Position numbers and translations under genes: made by a program. From JAIQFL01 sp035295745 (GTDB taxonomy: Bacteria > Acidobacteriota > Terriglobia > Bryobacterales > Bryobacteraceae), in assembly GCA_035295745.1 (NCBI GenBank), contig DATGIL010000004.1, forward strand, positions 33,572 through 97,571: a DNA stretch of 64,000 nt. Direction: 5' to 3'. A model generated the notes under the pieces. The model was not told where the DNA came from, did no database searches, and saw nothing but the letters and a program-made list of their open reading frames with translations. This document shows, piece by piece, positions 25,338 to 34,531 of the stretch (position 1 is its first letter; each line of letters starts with the position of its first letter).

Positions 25338-27929
25338 CTACTTTAGAGTGATCGTAGCGGTTGCGGTTGCGCCAGCGCCCGCGAGGTTCTGCACCTTGAA
25401 ATAGACCGTCTTGGTCCCTTTGGCAGAAGACAAGGTGAAGGTGGGTGCCGCAGTGTATGTCTTCCAGGACGCTCCACTGAACGTGGAGGACTCGCTGGCC
25501 ATGTATTGCGTCGGACTGCCGCTGGCGGCGTTGTTGAGGGTGACGGTCGTGCTCGTAGTGGAGGCGGCGCCGTTATTGATCTTGAACGAAGTGACCGTCG
25601 GCGCAACGATCAAAGTGATGATGGCGCTGCTGGGAGACGACATTCCGGCGCTGTTCTGAATTTTGAAATATACCGTTTTGACGCTCCCGCCTGCCGAGAG
25701 AGTGAAGGCCGGCGCTGCCGAGTACGCCTGCCAGGAAGCGCCACTAAAAGTAGACGACTCGCTGGCCATGTATTGAGTAGGGCTGCCGGAAGTAACGTTG
25801 TTCAGCGTAACCAAGCGGTTGATGGTAGTTCCCGCTCCGTTGTTGATGCTGAAAGAAGAGATCGTTGGCGCTACCACCAACGTGATGCTCGCGCTCTTCA
25901 CGGCTGAAACGCCTCCACTGTTCTGCATCTTCAGATAGACCGTTTTCACTCCCCCTCCCGCGGAGAGCATGAAACTGGCCGCCGCGGTGTAGGGCTGCCA
26001 CACCGCCCCTGCGAAAGCTGACGATTCGCTCGCCATGTATTGGGTGGGCAGACCGACCGCCGCGAGATTCAAGGTTACGTTCCGGTTGGTGGTGGACGCT
26101 GCGCCGCTATTGATGGCGAAGGACGTGATCGTCGGCGCCACAATCAGTGGGAAGTGGAAAACGGTGTCGATCCAGGGATCCAAGTCTTTCGCCACCTGTG
26201 CGAGGGTCTGATAGCAGATCTGGATCTTAGCGCCCACGCCCGGAATCAGTTGTGCATGGACGTTGAGATTCGGCGGCTCAATCTTCGCCTGCAGTTGGAA
26301 TTTGGCGTAGGCATTCGGACCGAAGCCTGTTCCGTAGGCCCCAATGTAAAGATCGACTTGCGGTTTCAGGTACACCGTCGCTTGTGCATTGGCGTCGAAG
26401 CTCGCGGTCAATGTTGGAGTGAACGTGCAGGTCGCGCCGGTTGCCGGAGGGTCGCCGCAGGCGAATCCCGCGGGGCAGACTTTGGGGCACGGTGTCACCG
26501 TGACGCTGTTGGTGGGCCGGTCGTAAGTCGCCTCGCCCGACATGCGCAGATCCGCAGTCGCGGTTAACGTGGCGGACACCCCCGCGGACGCGTTGAACCC
26601 AGCATACAGGTTTAAATCCATGCTGACGGGCGGGCCGCTCAACGGCAAAGTGGCTGTGAACGGCGGAAGTATCGCGATATTGTCCTTAGAAGTGCTCACG
26701 TCTAGCGATGCCTTAATGCCCAGACTGCCGCTGATGTAAGGCGAGAGTATGAAGATCGCCGTTGGATTCACCGTGCAAACGTTATCGGAGTTATAGACCA
26801 GTTCCGTAGACGCCTCGATCGTCAGGTTCCCAGACACATCTACGGTATAGGTCGCGTTCTTGAAGTTGCTGGTGTACAGATTGGCCGAGTAGTCCTTCTT
26901 GACTAGGCCCCATACAAAGCCGTGGGGAAGCGTCTTGATGGGCGCGGTGGCGCTCTCCATCAGAAACTCCGGCTTCACCGCCCCGGACCCCGGCTGGGCA
27001 CCGCTTTCGCTCAAACGTTCCCGCAGTTTCGACGCTTCAACCGCCAATTGGCGCGACCCCGCGTCATCGGGCAGATAGAAGGCCAGCGGGTGATTGGCGA
27101 CGTACAGGTGAACTTCCGAAAATGCGTCCGAAAGCTGAGCGGGCTCGGTCTGCACCTCCGTTTCACCGAACGCATTGCGCGTGACCGACGTGACCTTCGC
27201 CACCAGGCCCAGCGGCAGAACGTTGCTGTGCTCGGCGTACAGGATCTGTCCTACCGCCAGCCCCGCAACCTTGTCGTTCGCGCCCGAAAAGACCATCCGC
27301 CGGCCCCAGTTTTCCACGCTCGAGATCCGGCTCAGATCGTCCGTCTCGAGTTTCACCGTCGCGTCCAGCAGGATTCCCGTTCCGGTGGACGATGCCGCCT
27401 GTGTGTACCCCAGCGACGCCTTCTGCGACCAACCACGCTTCAGGTAGTAATTCTTCTCCTCCAGGCTCGTGGTATAGATAATGTCCTGATTCGAGGGGTT
27501 GTCTACCCGGTAGACCTCCGTCGCGCCTTCTACCTTGCGGTTGTAGACGAATACCGGATCGTCTAACTCCTGCAGACCGCGCTGCAAGAATTCCTGGCGC
27601 TCCTGCTCGTTGGCGGCGAACGTCATGGACCCATCCACCGCCTGGAAGCGGTGTATCGCAATCGTGGAGGTGTACGGCTCGGTATACAAGTAGAACAGCG
27701 GACTGGACGCCATCTGGCCGGAAATGGCTTCCTGCAAAAACGCAGCGGAAAGCGGGTGCCGGGACTCGGGCTCCGTCGTAAATGCGTGCATCTGCGTTGT
27801 CAGATTCCGATAGCGGAAGACGGTGAGCGGTTTGGCGACGCCGTCGGCCGCAACGGCTATGGTGGAAGTCGCCGGAAGAACTAGCAGTATCGAGACGATG
27901 GACAAGAGCTTACATTTGAACGTGCACAT
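25338..27929 (-). CDS. Large secreted protein, DUF5648-like N-terminus and three C-terminal repeats
   Basis: An 863-residue exported protein with leader KLLSIVSILLVLPATSTIAV. An N-terminal module (about residues 30-170) has TVFRYRNLTTQMHAFTTEPE and KKYYLKRGW-like strings (here EEKNYYLKRGWSQKASLGYT), matching the DUF5648 surface-module pattern. A middle beta-rich region has a Cys cluster (CPKVCPAGFACGDPPATGAT). Three near-identical repeats of about 85 residues end the protein (about 605-863), each with PTQYMASESS and KTVYFK/LK; they resemble chitobiase-like bacterial surface repeats. The frame opens at 28154, but ATG 27929 starts the signal peptide. It is probably surface-exposed or secreted; its binding target is unknown. 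Confidence 0.8.
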   Translation of the reverse strand: MCTFKCKLLSIVSILLVLPATSTIAVAADGVAKPLTVFRYRNLTTQMHAFTTEPESRHPLSAAFLQEAISGQMASSPLFYLYTEPYTSTIAIHRFQAVDGSMTFAANEQERQEFLQRGLQELDDPVFVYNRKVEGATEVYRVDNPSNQDIIYTTSLEEKNYYLKRGWSQKASLGYTQAASSTGTGILLDATVKLETDDLSRISSVENWGRRMVFSGANDKVAGLAVGQILYAEHSNVLPLGLVAKVTSVTRNAFGETEVQTEPAQLSDAFSEVHLYVANHPLAFYLPDDAGSRQLAVEASKLRERLSESGAQPGSGAVKPEFLMESATAPIKTLPHGFVWGLVKKDYSANLYTSNFKNATYTVDVSGNLTIEASTELVYNSDNVCTVNPTAIFILSPYISGSLGIKASLDVSTSKDNIAILPPFTATLPLSGPPVSMDLNLYAGFNASAGVSATLTATADLRMSGEATYDRPTNSVTVTPCPKVCPAGFACGDPPATGATCTFTPTLTASFDANAQATVYLKPQVDLYIGAYGTGFGPNAYAKFQLQAKIEPPNLNVHAQLIPGVGAKIQICYQTLAQVAKDLDPWIDTVFHFPLIVAPTITSFAINSGAASTTNRNVTLNLAAVGLPTQYMASESSAFAGAVWQPYTAAASFMLSAGGGVKTVYLKMQNSGGVSAVKSASITLVVAPTISSFSINNGAGTTINRLVTLNNVTSGSPTQYMASESSTFSGASWQAYSAAPAFTLSAGGSVKTVYFKIQNSAGMSSPSSAIITLIVAPTVTSFKINNGAASTTSTTVTLNNAASGSPTQYMASESSTFSGASWKTYTAAPTFTLSSAKGTKTVYFKVQNLAGAGATATATITLK

Positions 27930-28278
27930 GAACAAACCATCCTGTTTACCCAAGTAGTGGGAGTAGGTCCGCGGCGGTCGTTCTCGCCAGGCGGTCTCCG
28001 GACCGAGCCAATCCAGCTCGTTAGAGATACTAATCAAGACCCGATTATCGGATTCAAGGATGGTTACCACAAGCGCAGGGAAGCGCCGGGAAACGCAACT
28101 GCAGACCGAACTGTCCCGCTGCGTCCCAGTGGTACTACCCCCAAAGGGAATCATTCAACTTCGCCAGCCAGTGTGATATAACAGGGCTTCCGAAAGGCCG
28201 GGACGCTGCCGCCCAATGCCTTCTCGTGCGGGACTGCTTCATCCCGAAGCGGTTCACGTCTCAGAAGAGGAGGCGCTC
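27930..28278. other. Divergent intergenic region
   Basis: About 350 bp between two divergent starts. On the plus strand, TATAAC (28177-28182) with a weak TTCAAC 17 bp upstream could serve the HTH membrane protein. A strong GAGGAGG ribosome site ends at 28273. No gene is supported; frames crossing it are upstream extensions of the two neighbours. Confidence 0.5.
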
Positions 28279-29565
28279 TTGGCTACCGAAAAGACTCCAG
28301 ACCGGGAGTTGTCTTCCTGGAAAGAAATCGCCTCGTATCTCCAGGTCGGAGTCCGTACCGCGCAAGTTTGGGAGCAGGAGCGGGGGTTGCCAGTGCGGCG
28401 GTTGCCCGGCAGCCGTGGCCGGGTGCTCACCACCGTCGCGGAATTAGAAATATGGAAGCGCTCCTCAGAGGCGATCCCTCCTTCCACCGTTGTACCCACG
28501 CCCGCTCTACCGGCTGTTGAGCCCGGGAACCCCAGGCGCGTGCGTCACTTTCTCCTATCGGCCGCCGCTGTTTGTCTTACCGTCGCGGTTTTCGCTCTGG
28601 CAGCCCTGTGGTTCCTCCGCCCTCATGCTCCCGCCGGTTTCCGCATCGCGCAGAACACCCTGATCGTCGTGGACGCCGCCGGTCGTGAGTGCTGGCGCAA
28701 GATCTACCCGTTTCCTCTTCCCGAGATCGACAGCGAGGGGCGGCTAATCTGGATTGGCGATCTGGACGGCGATGGCGAGACCGAACTTCTCTTCTCTCCT
28801 TCCGCTCCACCCATGCGCGGCACAGAAGTCATCTGCTATGCGCAGAACGGCCGCGAGCGCTGGCGCTTTGTTCCGGGAAAAATCGTGCGGACCTCCAGCG
28901 AGACCTTTTCCCCTCCATATCGCGTACAAGCCTTCGCCGTCGTTCCCGGAGGGCCTGCGGGGCCGCCCGGAGTAGTCGTAGTTAGCCAACACCACCTCTA
29001 CTTCCCGGTGGAGGTCGCGTTCCTCAGTGCGGATGGCCGCCTCCTGCGCGAATACTGGCATAGCGGCGGCATGGGCAGTATCGTCGTAGATGGCGACCGG
29101 ATTCTCACCGGCGGGGTCAATAATGCCACCAAAAGCGGCGCCTTGCTCGTGCTCGATCCACACACCATGCGCGGCGCTTCGGTGGAGGAAAATCCCGCCT
29201 ATCAACTGCAGGACTTCGCTCCCGGTGTCGAGATCGCACGCCTGCTTTTCCCACGGAGCTGCATCAACCGTCTTCTCGAACCGATGGCATCCGTAGTCGG
29301 CGTTTGGAAGATGGCGGACGAGATTGTGGTGGAAGTTCGCCACCGTCCCGGCAACTATGACGCTTCCATTTACTACCACCTCAATCCGGATCTGAGCCTG
29401 AAGTCGATGAGTGTAGGCAGCAGCTTTGAGCGTTCGCACGAGCAGCTATTCGCCACCCACGTCCTCGACCACGCCCTGCAGCCCGCCGAGATCCGAAGTT
29501 TCCGCGACGTCAGATATCTCACCGGCACGCCCTCCGTGCTTACTCTTTCGTCCAATAGCAAATAG
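28279..29565 (+). CDS. Membrane protein with N-terminal helix-turn-helix and extracytoplasmic beta domain
   Basis: A 428-residue protein. Residues about 12-65 form an excisionase/MerR-like HTH (SSWKEIASYLQVGVRTAQVW, then EQERGLPVRRLPGSRGRV), common in acidobacterial one-component proteins. One membrane helix follows (about 95-118, FLLSAAAVCLTVAVFALAAL). The extracytoplasmic part has WIGDLDGDGETELLF, an FG-GAP-like calcium loop, and several propeller-like strands. The layout suggests a membrane-bound transcription regulator that senses something outside. The start is TTG 28279, chosen for the GAGGAGG site five to six bases before it; the frame is open from 28216. Confidence 0.75.
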   Translation: MATEKTPDRELSSWKEIASYLQVGVRTAQVWEQERGLPVRRLPGSRGRVLTTVAELEIWKRSSEAIPPSTVVPTPALPAVEPGNPRRVRHFLLSAAAVCLTVAVFALAALWFLRPHAPAGFRIAQNTLIVVDAAGRECWRKIYPFPLPEIDSEGRLIWIGDLDGDGETELLFSPSAPPMRGTEVICYAQNGRERWRFVPGKIVRTSSETFSPPYRVQAFAVVPGGPAGPPGVVVVSQHHLYFPVEVAFLSADGRLLREYWHSGGMGSIVVDGDRILTGGVNNATKSGALLVLDPHTMRGASVEENPAYQLQDFAPGVEIARLLFPRSCINRLLEPMASVVGVWKMADEIVVEVRHRPGNYDASIYYHLNPDLSLKSMSVGSSFERSHEQLFATHVLDHALQPAEIRSFRDVRYLTGTPSVLTLSSNSK

Positions 29566-29630
29566 ATCATCCGGAGGGCTGGTTCTCCAACGGGTGAAGT
29601 GAGACATACCGAGTCGCGGCATTCATAGAC

Positions 29631-32537
29631 TTAGCGCGCTTTGGCAGAAGCCTCGCTGGATAGTGCGCTGGTTCCACCGGCATTGACCGCTGCCACCTTG
29701 TAGTAGTAGGTAGTGCCGGTCGTCAAGCCGGTATCTGTGAACGATGGCGAGGTCAGCCCGCTCTTGACGGGAGTCGCGCCCTCCGCACCAGCGGAAGTTC
29801 CGCGGTACACGTTGTACGACGCGCCGCTGCTGGCCTTCCAGGTGAGGCTGACTCGGGCAGTGCCGGCCTTCGCCGTCAATCCCGTGGGAGCAGCGGGTGG
29901 CGATTGGGGAGTGGTGACCTTGATGCTCGCCGCACTGCTGTTCCAGTGATAATCCGTGCTCCATGAAGAATTGAAGACACCGATTTCCACTGAGTAAGTT
30001 CCCGCCGGTACGCCGGTTCCCGGAGTCCACGTATACGAATACTGCAGTGCCTGACCTGCCGTGAAGTTCTGTCCGCTCCAGACATTCGTCGCCACCGCGT
30101 GACCCGTGGCGTCGAAAATCTGCAGCTCGACGTTCGCATTCGTCAGCCCCGCCGTGCCGGTATCCGTGACCTTGAGAGCGATCGCCGAGGAAGCGGTCTG
30201 CGAGATGGTGGACGGGGTCGCTGTCGCTGTGGAACTGAAAGTCGTGGAGGAGCGCACCGAAATTGTGCCCGCCGCCGAGTTCCAGTTCAGCATTTGCCAG
30301 CTCGAGGTGAAGACGCCCACTTCCACGGTGTAGTTCCCCACTGCGGACGGTGTCAGCGACGCCGTGTAGGTGTGACTCTGGTTGGCCGCGAAGTTCTGCG
30401 CCGTGAAGTTCTGGGTCACCACCGAGTTGCCGCTGGGGTCGAGCACCATGACCTGGATGTTGCCGTTGGTGAGCGTGTTGCCCGTGCACGTGACCGTCGC
30501 GGTGATAGTGGTGGCTGCGCCTTGCGTATCCGGATTAGGGGATGCCATGGCCGATGACGTAAACGTCGCGGGCGCCGCTGGGGTGGCCGACACTACGGCC
30601 GAATTCGGGCTGGTGCCCGCGGAATTGGTCGCCGAGACTTCGTAGAAATAGGTGACGCCGTTCGTCAGGCCGCTATCGGTGAATGTGGTCGGCGAGGGCG
30701 AGGTCACGGTGCCGATCGTGCCGAATGGCCCTGTACTGGCAGTGGCGCGCTTCACGCTATAGCTGGTCGCGCCCGCGGCGGGATTCCACGTGAGGGTCAC
30801 CGAACCTGCCGCCGCCGCGGCGGCCAGGCCGGTGGGAGCCGGGGGGATCGACACCCCATTTCCCGGTGGAATGACAAACAAGGTGATGCTCTGCGAGGGC
30901 AACGTGGTGGAAATCGCATTGTTGGCCACGGCGACATTGCCGACATGTGTGATCGCGGTCTGCGTCGCTGAAGCGATCTGCCAGGCATCGGCGTTCGCCC
31001 CTGTGCCGAAGTTCGCCAGGCTGATGGTCACGGGTGTCGAACCCGTCTGCTTGTTGATCACCATCACCGTCAGCGCTCCGTCGGACCCGCGGACGGCGGC
31101 AAACGAGGAGAGCTTATCCGGATTGGCGACAGTAGCGGCGACGCTGGCGTCGCCGAACGTCGAGAGTTTTCCATCATAGTTGCGGTAGATCTGCATGGCA
31201 AGATACGTGGGCGAAGGATTGGCCGGAACCGTCCAGCGCGTGGCCAGATCGAGGCCTTCGCGCCCGAAGATTCCCAAGGCGTCGGCCTGCGTAGTAGCGC
31301 CGTTCAGATTCGCCTCATCGCCCCAGTTGTACTCGGTGATGCCGATCTCCAACCCCGGATAGTACTGATTCACCCAACTCTTCAGATTCGGGATGAGATT
31401 GACGATGCCACTGTTGATCCCGACCTGATTGATCCAGGACTGGTCTACATAGGTAGGATCCCAAAGGGAACGCGTTGACCGGTTGCGAATCAGTTGCGTG
31501 GCGGCAGAGTCGTCATTGCCGCCCGACCCATCCTGCGGATAGTAGTGCACGCTGAGGACGTTGAGAAGCTGCGTGCCCGTGCTCACTTGATAATTGTGAA
31601 GCTGCTGGAGCAGCCACGGGTAGTGATACATCTTCGCGTGGGTGTTGTAGTCGGAATTCGCGCCGCCCGCGCCATTCTGCTGGTCAAGCCCGCTGTAGAA
31701 GAGTCCCAGCCAGCCCCACTCCTCAGGTCCGACAATCATGGCGTTGGGATCCAGGTTGCGGATGCCTCCCGCATAGTTAACGAAGTCGTTGTAGAGTTCG
31801 CTGTAGGTTTCCCCAGTGGGATGGACATCGCGGTGGGTGCCGTGCCAGATGGAGGGCTCGTTGTCCATGATGTAATACTGGAGCCCGCCGTTTGCCGCCG
31901 TGCCCCAGGTGCTGATGAGGTGCTGCACCCAGCCCATCTGAAAGGAAGGGCTATTGGCGACGTTGGCGTCCAGCGGATTGTTCCCTTTGATAAACGGATT
32001 GCCGGAAGCAGTGCTGATGCCGTTGCCGGCGTCGGAGTTGTAGGGGTCGGATCCGGTCTGCGGGCCGTATTTGGCAATGGAAAACGAGCGCAGGCTGGAG
32101 CGGTTGGCGCCCAGGCTTCCGAGATAGTTGATCATCGGGATGGTGAGAAGCGGCTGTGCTCCAACGGCGGCGGCGCGTGTCGTGGTGATGAAGTCGTCGC
32201 CTCGGAAGCCGGGAGCGGAGCTGGTGTCGGGATAGGTCTCGAAATACCAGTCGTTGCCGCGATTGTCGGCATTGAGCTGCCAGTTGTAGCGGGTGGCAGA
32301 GTTGCCCCCGTATCGATTGAGCGGGGCGTGCAGGGCCATCACGTCGCCGGTCGAGGCAAAGGCGACTCCGTAGATGTTGGGGCTGATCGGGTGGCGATTG
32401 GCTTGGGCGTCCACGGCGACGGTGGCTGCCGGGTTTTGCGCAGACGCTGGCCAGCCCACGACGAGTATCGCCAAGGTTACGAGCAGGAGGCCGTACGCGG
32501 CGCGCTTGTCAGAAAGATGCAGATTGGTAAGAGGCAT
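29631..32537 (-). CDS. Glycoside hydrolase family 44 endoglucanase with FN3 and beta-sandwich modules
   Basis: A 968-residue secreted glucanase. The leader is AYGLLLVTLAILVVGWPASA. The GH44 domain (about residues 38-560) opens NRHPISPNIYGVAFAS and has NRYGGNSATRYNWQLNADNR. The expected acid/base Glu lies in YIMDNEPSIWHG and the nucleophile Glu in EIGITEYNWGDEANL. Then follow an FN3 module (about 565-655), two CARDB-like sandwiches (about 660-875, each with VGVF or IGVF and SSW), and a last FN3 (about 880-968). GH44 enzymes cut cellulose, xyloglucan or related beta-glucans. The two FN3 modules flanking a sandwich pair probably space the enzyme from the surface. Confidence 0.9.
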   Translation of the reverse strand: MPLTNLHLSDKRAAYGLLLVTLAILVVGWPASAQNPAATVAVDAQANRHPISPNIYGVAFASTGDVMALHAPLNRYGGNSATRYNWQLNADNRGNDWYFETYPDTSSAPGFRGDDFITTTRAAAVGAQPLLTIPMINYLGSLGANRSSLRSFSIAKYGPQTGSDPYNSDAGNGISTASGNPFIKGNNPLDANVANSPSFQMGWVQHLISTWGTAANGGLQYYIMDNEPSIWHGTHRDVHPTGETYSELYNDFVNYAGGIRNLDPNAMIVGPEEWGWLGLFYSGLDQQNGAGGANSDYNTHAKMYHYPWLLQQLHNYQVSTGTQLLNVLSVHYYPQDGSGGNDDSAATQLIRNRSTRSLWDPTYVDQSWINQVGINSGIVNLIPNLKSWVNQYYPGLEIGITEYNWGDEANLNGATTQADALGIFGREGLDLATRWTVPANPSPTYLAMQIYRNYDGKLSTFGDASVAATVANPDKLSSFAAVRGSDGALTVMVINKQTGSTPVTISLANFGTGANADAWQIASATQTAITHVGNVAVANNAISTTLPSQSITLFVIPPGNGVSIPPAPTGLAAAAAAGSVTLTWNPAAGATSYSVKRATASTGPFGTIGTVTSPSPTTFTDSGLTNGVTYFYEVSATNSAGTSPNSAVVSATPAAPATFTSSAMASPNPDTQGAATTITATVTCTGNTLTNGNIQVMVLDPSGNSVVTQNFTAQNFAANQSHTYTASLTPSAVGNYTVEVGVFTSSWQMLNWNSAAGTISVRSSTTFSSTATATPSTISQTASSAIALKVTDTGTAGLTNANVELQIFDATGHAVATNVWSGQNFTAGQALQYSYTWTPGTGVPAGTYSVEIGVFNSSWSTDYHWNSSAASIKVTTPQSPPAAPTGLTAKAGTARVSLTWKASSGASYNVYRGTSAGAEGATPVKSGLTSPSFTDTGLTTGTTYYYKVAAVNAGGTSALSSEASAKAR

Positions 32538-32761
32538 GTTCCCCCGTTAACGTTTACCCTGACCCTCAGAATCGCCTGACGAAAAGCCTCCATAGCGCTT
32601 TCTTTGGGTAGCGGCAAGTTATATACGTACTAGATAGTAACCGGGAGCATCGCGAGGGGCAATCCGTACTTTCAGGAATATCCCTTAGGGATTGTGCTGG
32701 GGATTACGAGGAAGAGGCAGCGGAGACGCTCCGAACGCCTCCGCACCAAGATTTCGAGGGT

Positions 32762-33559
32762 CTATTTCGCGGAGGGCAGCCGAACTACCGTAGAATCTGT
32801 GGGCACTGTTGTCGCCGGCCGGGGCCGTGTGGCCGGCGCAGGAGCAGCCGGTGCGGCCGGGCGAGGAGCCGTCGGCGCGGTAACCAGGGAAACGTCAACC
32901 GTCTGATCCTTACCCTGCTCTACCGAGACCTTTTGCGACCACGGCTTGAAACCCTCTTTGAATACCTTCAACGTGTATTCACCTTTGGCAAGCTTCACAT
33001 CCACCGGCGTCTGGCCCGCGGGATAATTGTCCACCATGACAAAAGCTTCCTTCGGGTCTGACGTCACGTTAATGGACATCATCGTCACTACAGGCGGCGG
33101 CGGCACTGCTGCATCCGTTATCGCGGCCGTGGTGGCCGGCGCGGGCGTGCCTTCCTGTGGCGGAGGGCTGCCGGCGGGCTTCAGGGGCGGCGACCAATGG
33201 GCAGAGTCTTTCGGGGGACGTGTGCTGAACGGGTAGCAGGAAGCTGGGGATTTCCCATCATCCCGCAGAGGCCATACGCGGCAGACCCACCCCTGCTGCG
33301 ACCTGGTCCCGTCCGCTTTTGGGGAGTTCGTGTTCAAGCGAACGTCAATCGACTCGCGCGAGCCGGTGGAGAAGGTTGCCTGGTCGATCGGTTCGACGCC
33401 GGTTTGCTTTGGATTTTTCACCATCCCGGCAATCTGCTTCACCGCGACATTGTAGGCGGACTGCATTTGGTCGGGCGTGAGGGAACTTGCCGGCTTATCC
33501 GCGGCAAATAGAAATGGGGCCGCGATCAGGGCTAATGGAAGCGTGAGTTTTTGAGGCAT
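32762..33559 (-). CDS. Secreted PEGA-domain protein
   Basis: A 265-residue protein with leader MPQKLTLPLALIAAPFLFAA. The N-terminal part has SLTPDQMQSAYNVAVKQIAG and GWVCRVWPLRDDGKSPASCY, with a possible disulfide. After a Pro/Ala linker comes a PEGA domain (about residues 165-235; SINVTSDPKEAFVMVDNYPA, GQTPVDVKLAKGEYTLKV). The tail is Ala/Pro-rich. PEGA domains are surface beta modules often near S-layer or peptidoglycan. The frame reaches 33895, but the ATG at 33559 starts the signal peptide. No operon partner is evident. Confidence 0.82.
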   Translation of the reverse strand: MPQKLTLPLALIAAPFLFAADKPASSLTPDQMQSAYNVAVKQIAGMVKNPKQTGVEPIDQATFSTGSRESIDVRLNTNSPKADGTRSQQGWVCRVWPLRDDGKSPASCYPFSTRPPKDSAHWSPPLKPAGSPPPQEGTPAPATTAAITDAAVPPPPVVTMMSINVTSDPKEAFVMVDNYPAGQTPVDVKLAKGEYTLKVFKEGFKPWSQKVSVEQGKDQTVDVSLVTAPTAPRPAAPAAPAPATRPRPATTVPTDSTVVRLPSAK

Positions 33560-33913
33560 AGTCCTGATATCAGTTTGCGGGAACGTTCCCGGTGCAAGTA
33601 ATGCTCTCTTTGGTTGGCGTCTGGTGGATTGCCGAATTGAAACTGGTACAATTCCCGAAAGTGCGGCGCACCTCCATACGAAGCCAGCCGACATGCTCGA
33701 CAGAGAACCGCTTCGCAGGTGTGGGCGCGGGAATACCGGGCGTGGCGTCAATCTGACTGGACGCCGGAAGACGCCTGGGCGATGCAGGTGTCGACCGTAT
33801 CGAGGCCTACAAACTCGACGCTCCGATTGCGATCTCTTCTGAGACGATCCTCCGACAGCCGAGGACGGCCACTTAGGCCGTCGAGTGCATTGCAAATTGC
33901 GAGCGGGAGCGTC
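33560..33913. other. Intergenic stretch, possible gene remnant
   Basis: No intact gene. Plus-strand 33719-33783 translates as WAREYRAWRQSDWTPEDAWA, and a different frame continues after it as GVDRIEAYKLDAPIAISSET and ends at a stop near 33872. Two adjacent, protein-like frames suggest a frameshifted remnant of a small gene, but I recognise no family. Confidence 0.35.
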
Positions 33914-34456
33914 TCAGTGCCGATTCAGCGCTTTCGCTGCGCGGGCGAAGATCGCGCTGAGTTCCGATGGGGCGGCGTTCGTGAACTGTAAACGCTGCGG
34001 CAATTCCGGACCGCGCACGTGCAAAATTGGATAGCTCTCCGTGCGGTTGTAGCTGAAATAAAACGGACACACCGGGTCATCCGCTGCACCGCCTATTGCG
34101 AACGTGTCGGTCACGTGAGGATACATTTTGGCCATCTTCGCAAGCCAATCTGCACGCTTCTTCAATGCCTCAACTTCAGACTCATCGACGTAGACGACGC
34201 CGTTCCAGTGAGGGATCGCCAGATCGACACGGACTCCACGGAGTTGACGGTCTAACTGGGCAGGGTCCGTCACAGAGAATGCAGCAAAGGCGGCGTGCGT
34301 ATCGCCGCTTTCCAGAAGGCCAACCGACTCGGACCAGAATATATGCGCTGCTGCCGCAGAAGCCGCGGCCTGAAGGGCTCGACGGGACGGTAATGAGGAA
34401 CACGTCTGAGCGAGCGAAACGGCCGCGAAGAGGAGAACGCTACCCAAGAGCTTCAT
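33914..34456 (-). CDS. Secreted protein of unknown function
   Basis: A 180-residue protein I do not recognise. The leader MKLLGSVLLFAAVSLAQTCS is a clear signal peptide. The mature part has SESVGLLESGDTHAAFAAFS, VRVDLAIPHWNGVVYVDESE and a segment with two Cys (TCSSL at the start, DDPVCPFYF later) that could pair. The long frame starts at 34486, but the inner ATG at 34456 begins the signal peptide. It is divergent from the Gfo/Idh gene with about 75 bp between starts. Confidence 0.6.
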   Translation of the reverse strand: MKLLGSVLLFAAVSLAQTCSSLPSRRALQAAASAAAAHIFWSESVGLLESGDTHAAFAAFSVTDPAQLDRQLRGVRVDLAIPHWNGVVYVDESEVEALKKRADWLAKMAKMYPHVTDTFAIGGAADDPVCPFYFSYNRTESYPILHVRGPELPQRLQFTNAAPSELSAIFARAAKALNRH

Positions 34457-34531
34457 TGACTTCCCCTCCGCATTCAGTATATCCATGAGGCAATGCGCGA
34501 CGCCCGCTGATAGACTGTTGCGGGGGTAGCC

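Noticed and set aside
31494..32579. 361-codon frame opposite the GH44 gene
   Set aside because: It is antisense to a clear enzyme with catalytic motifs; it has low-complexity Val/Gly/Arg content and no family motif.
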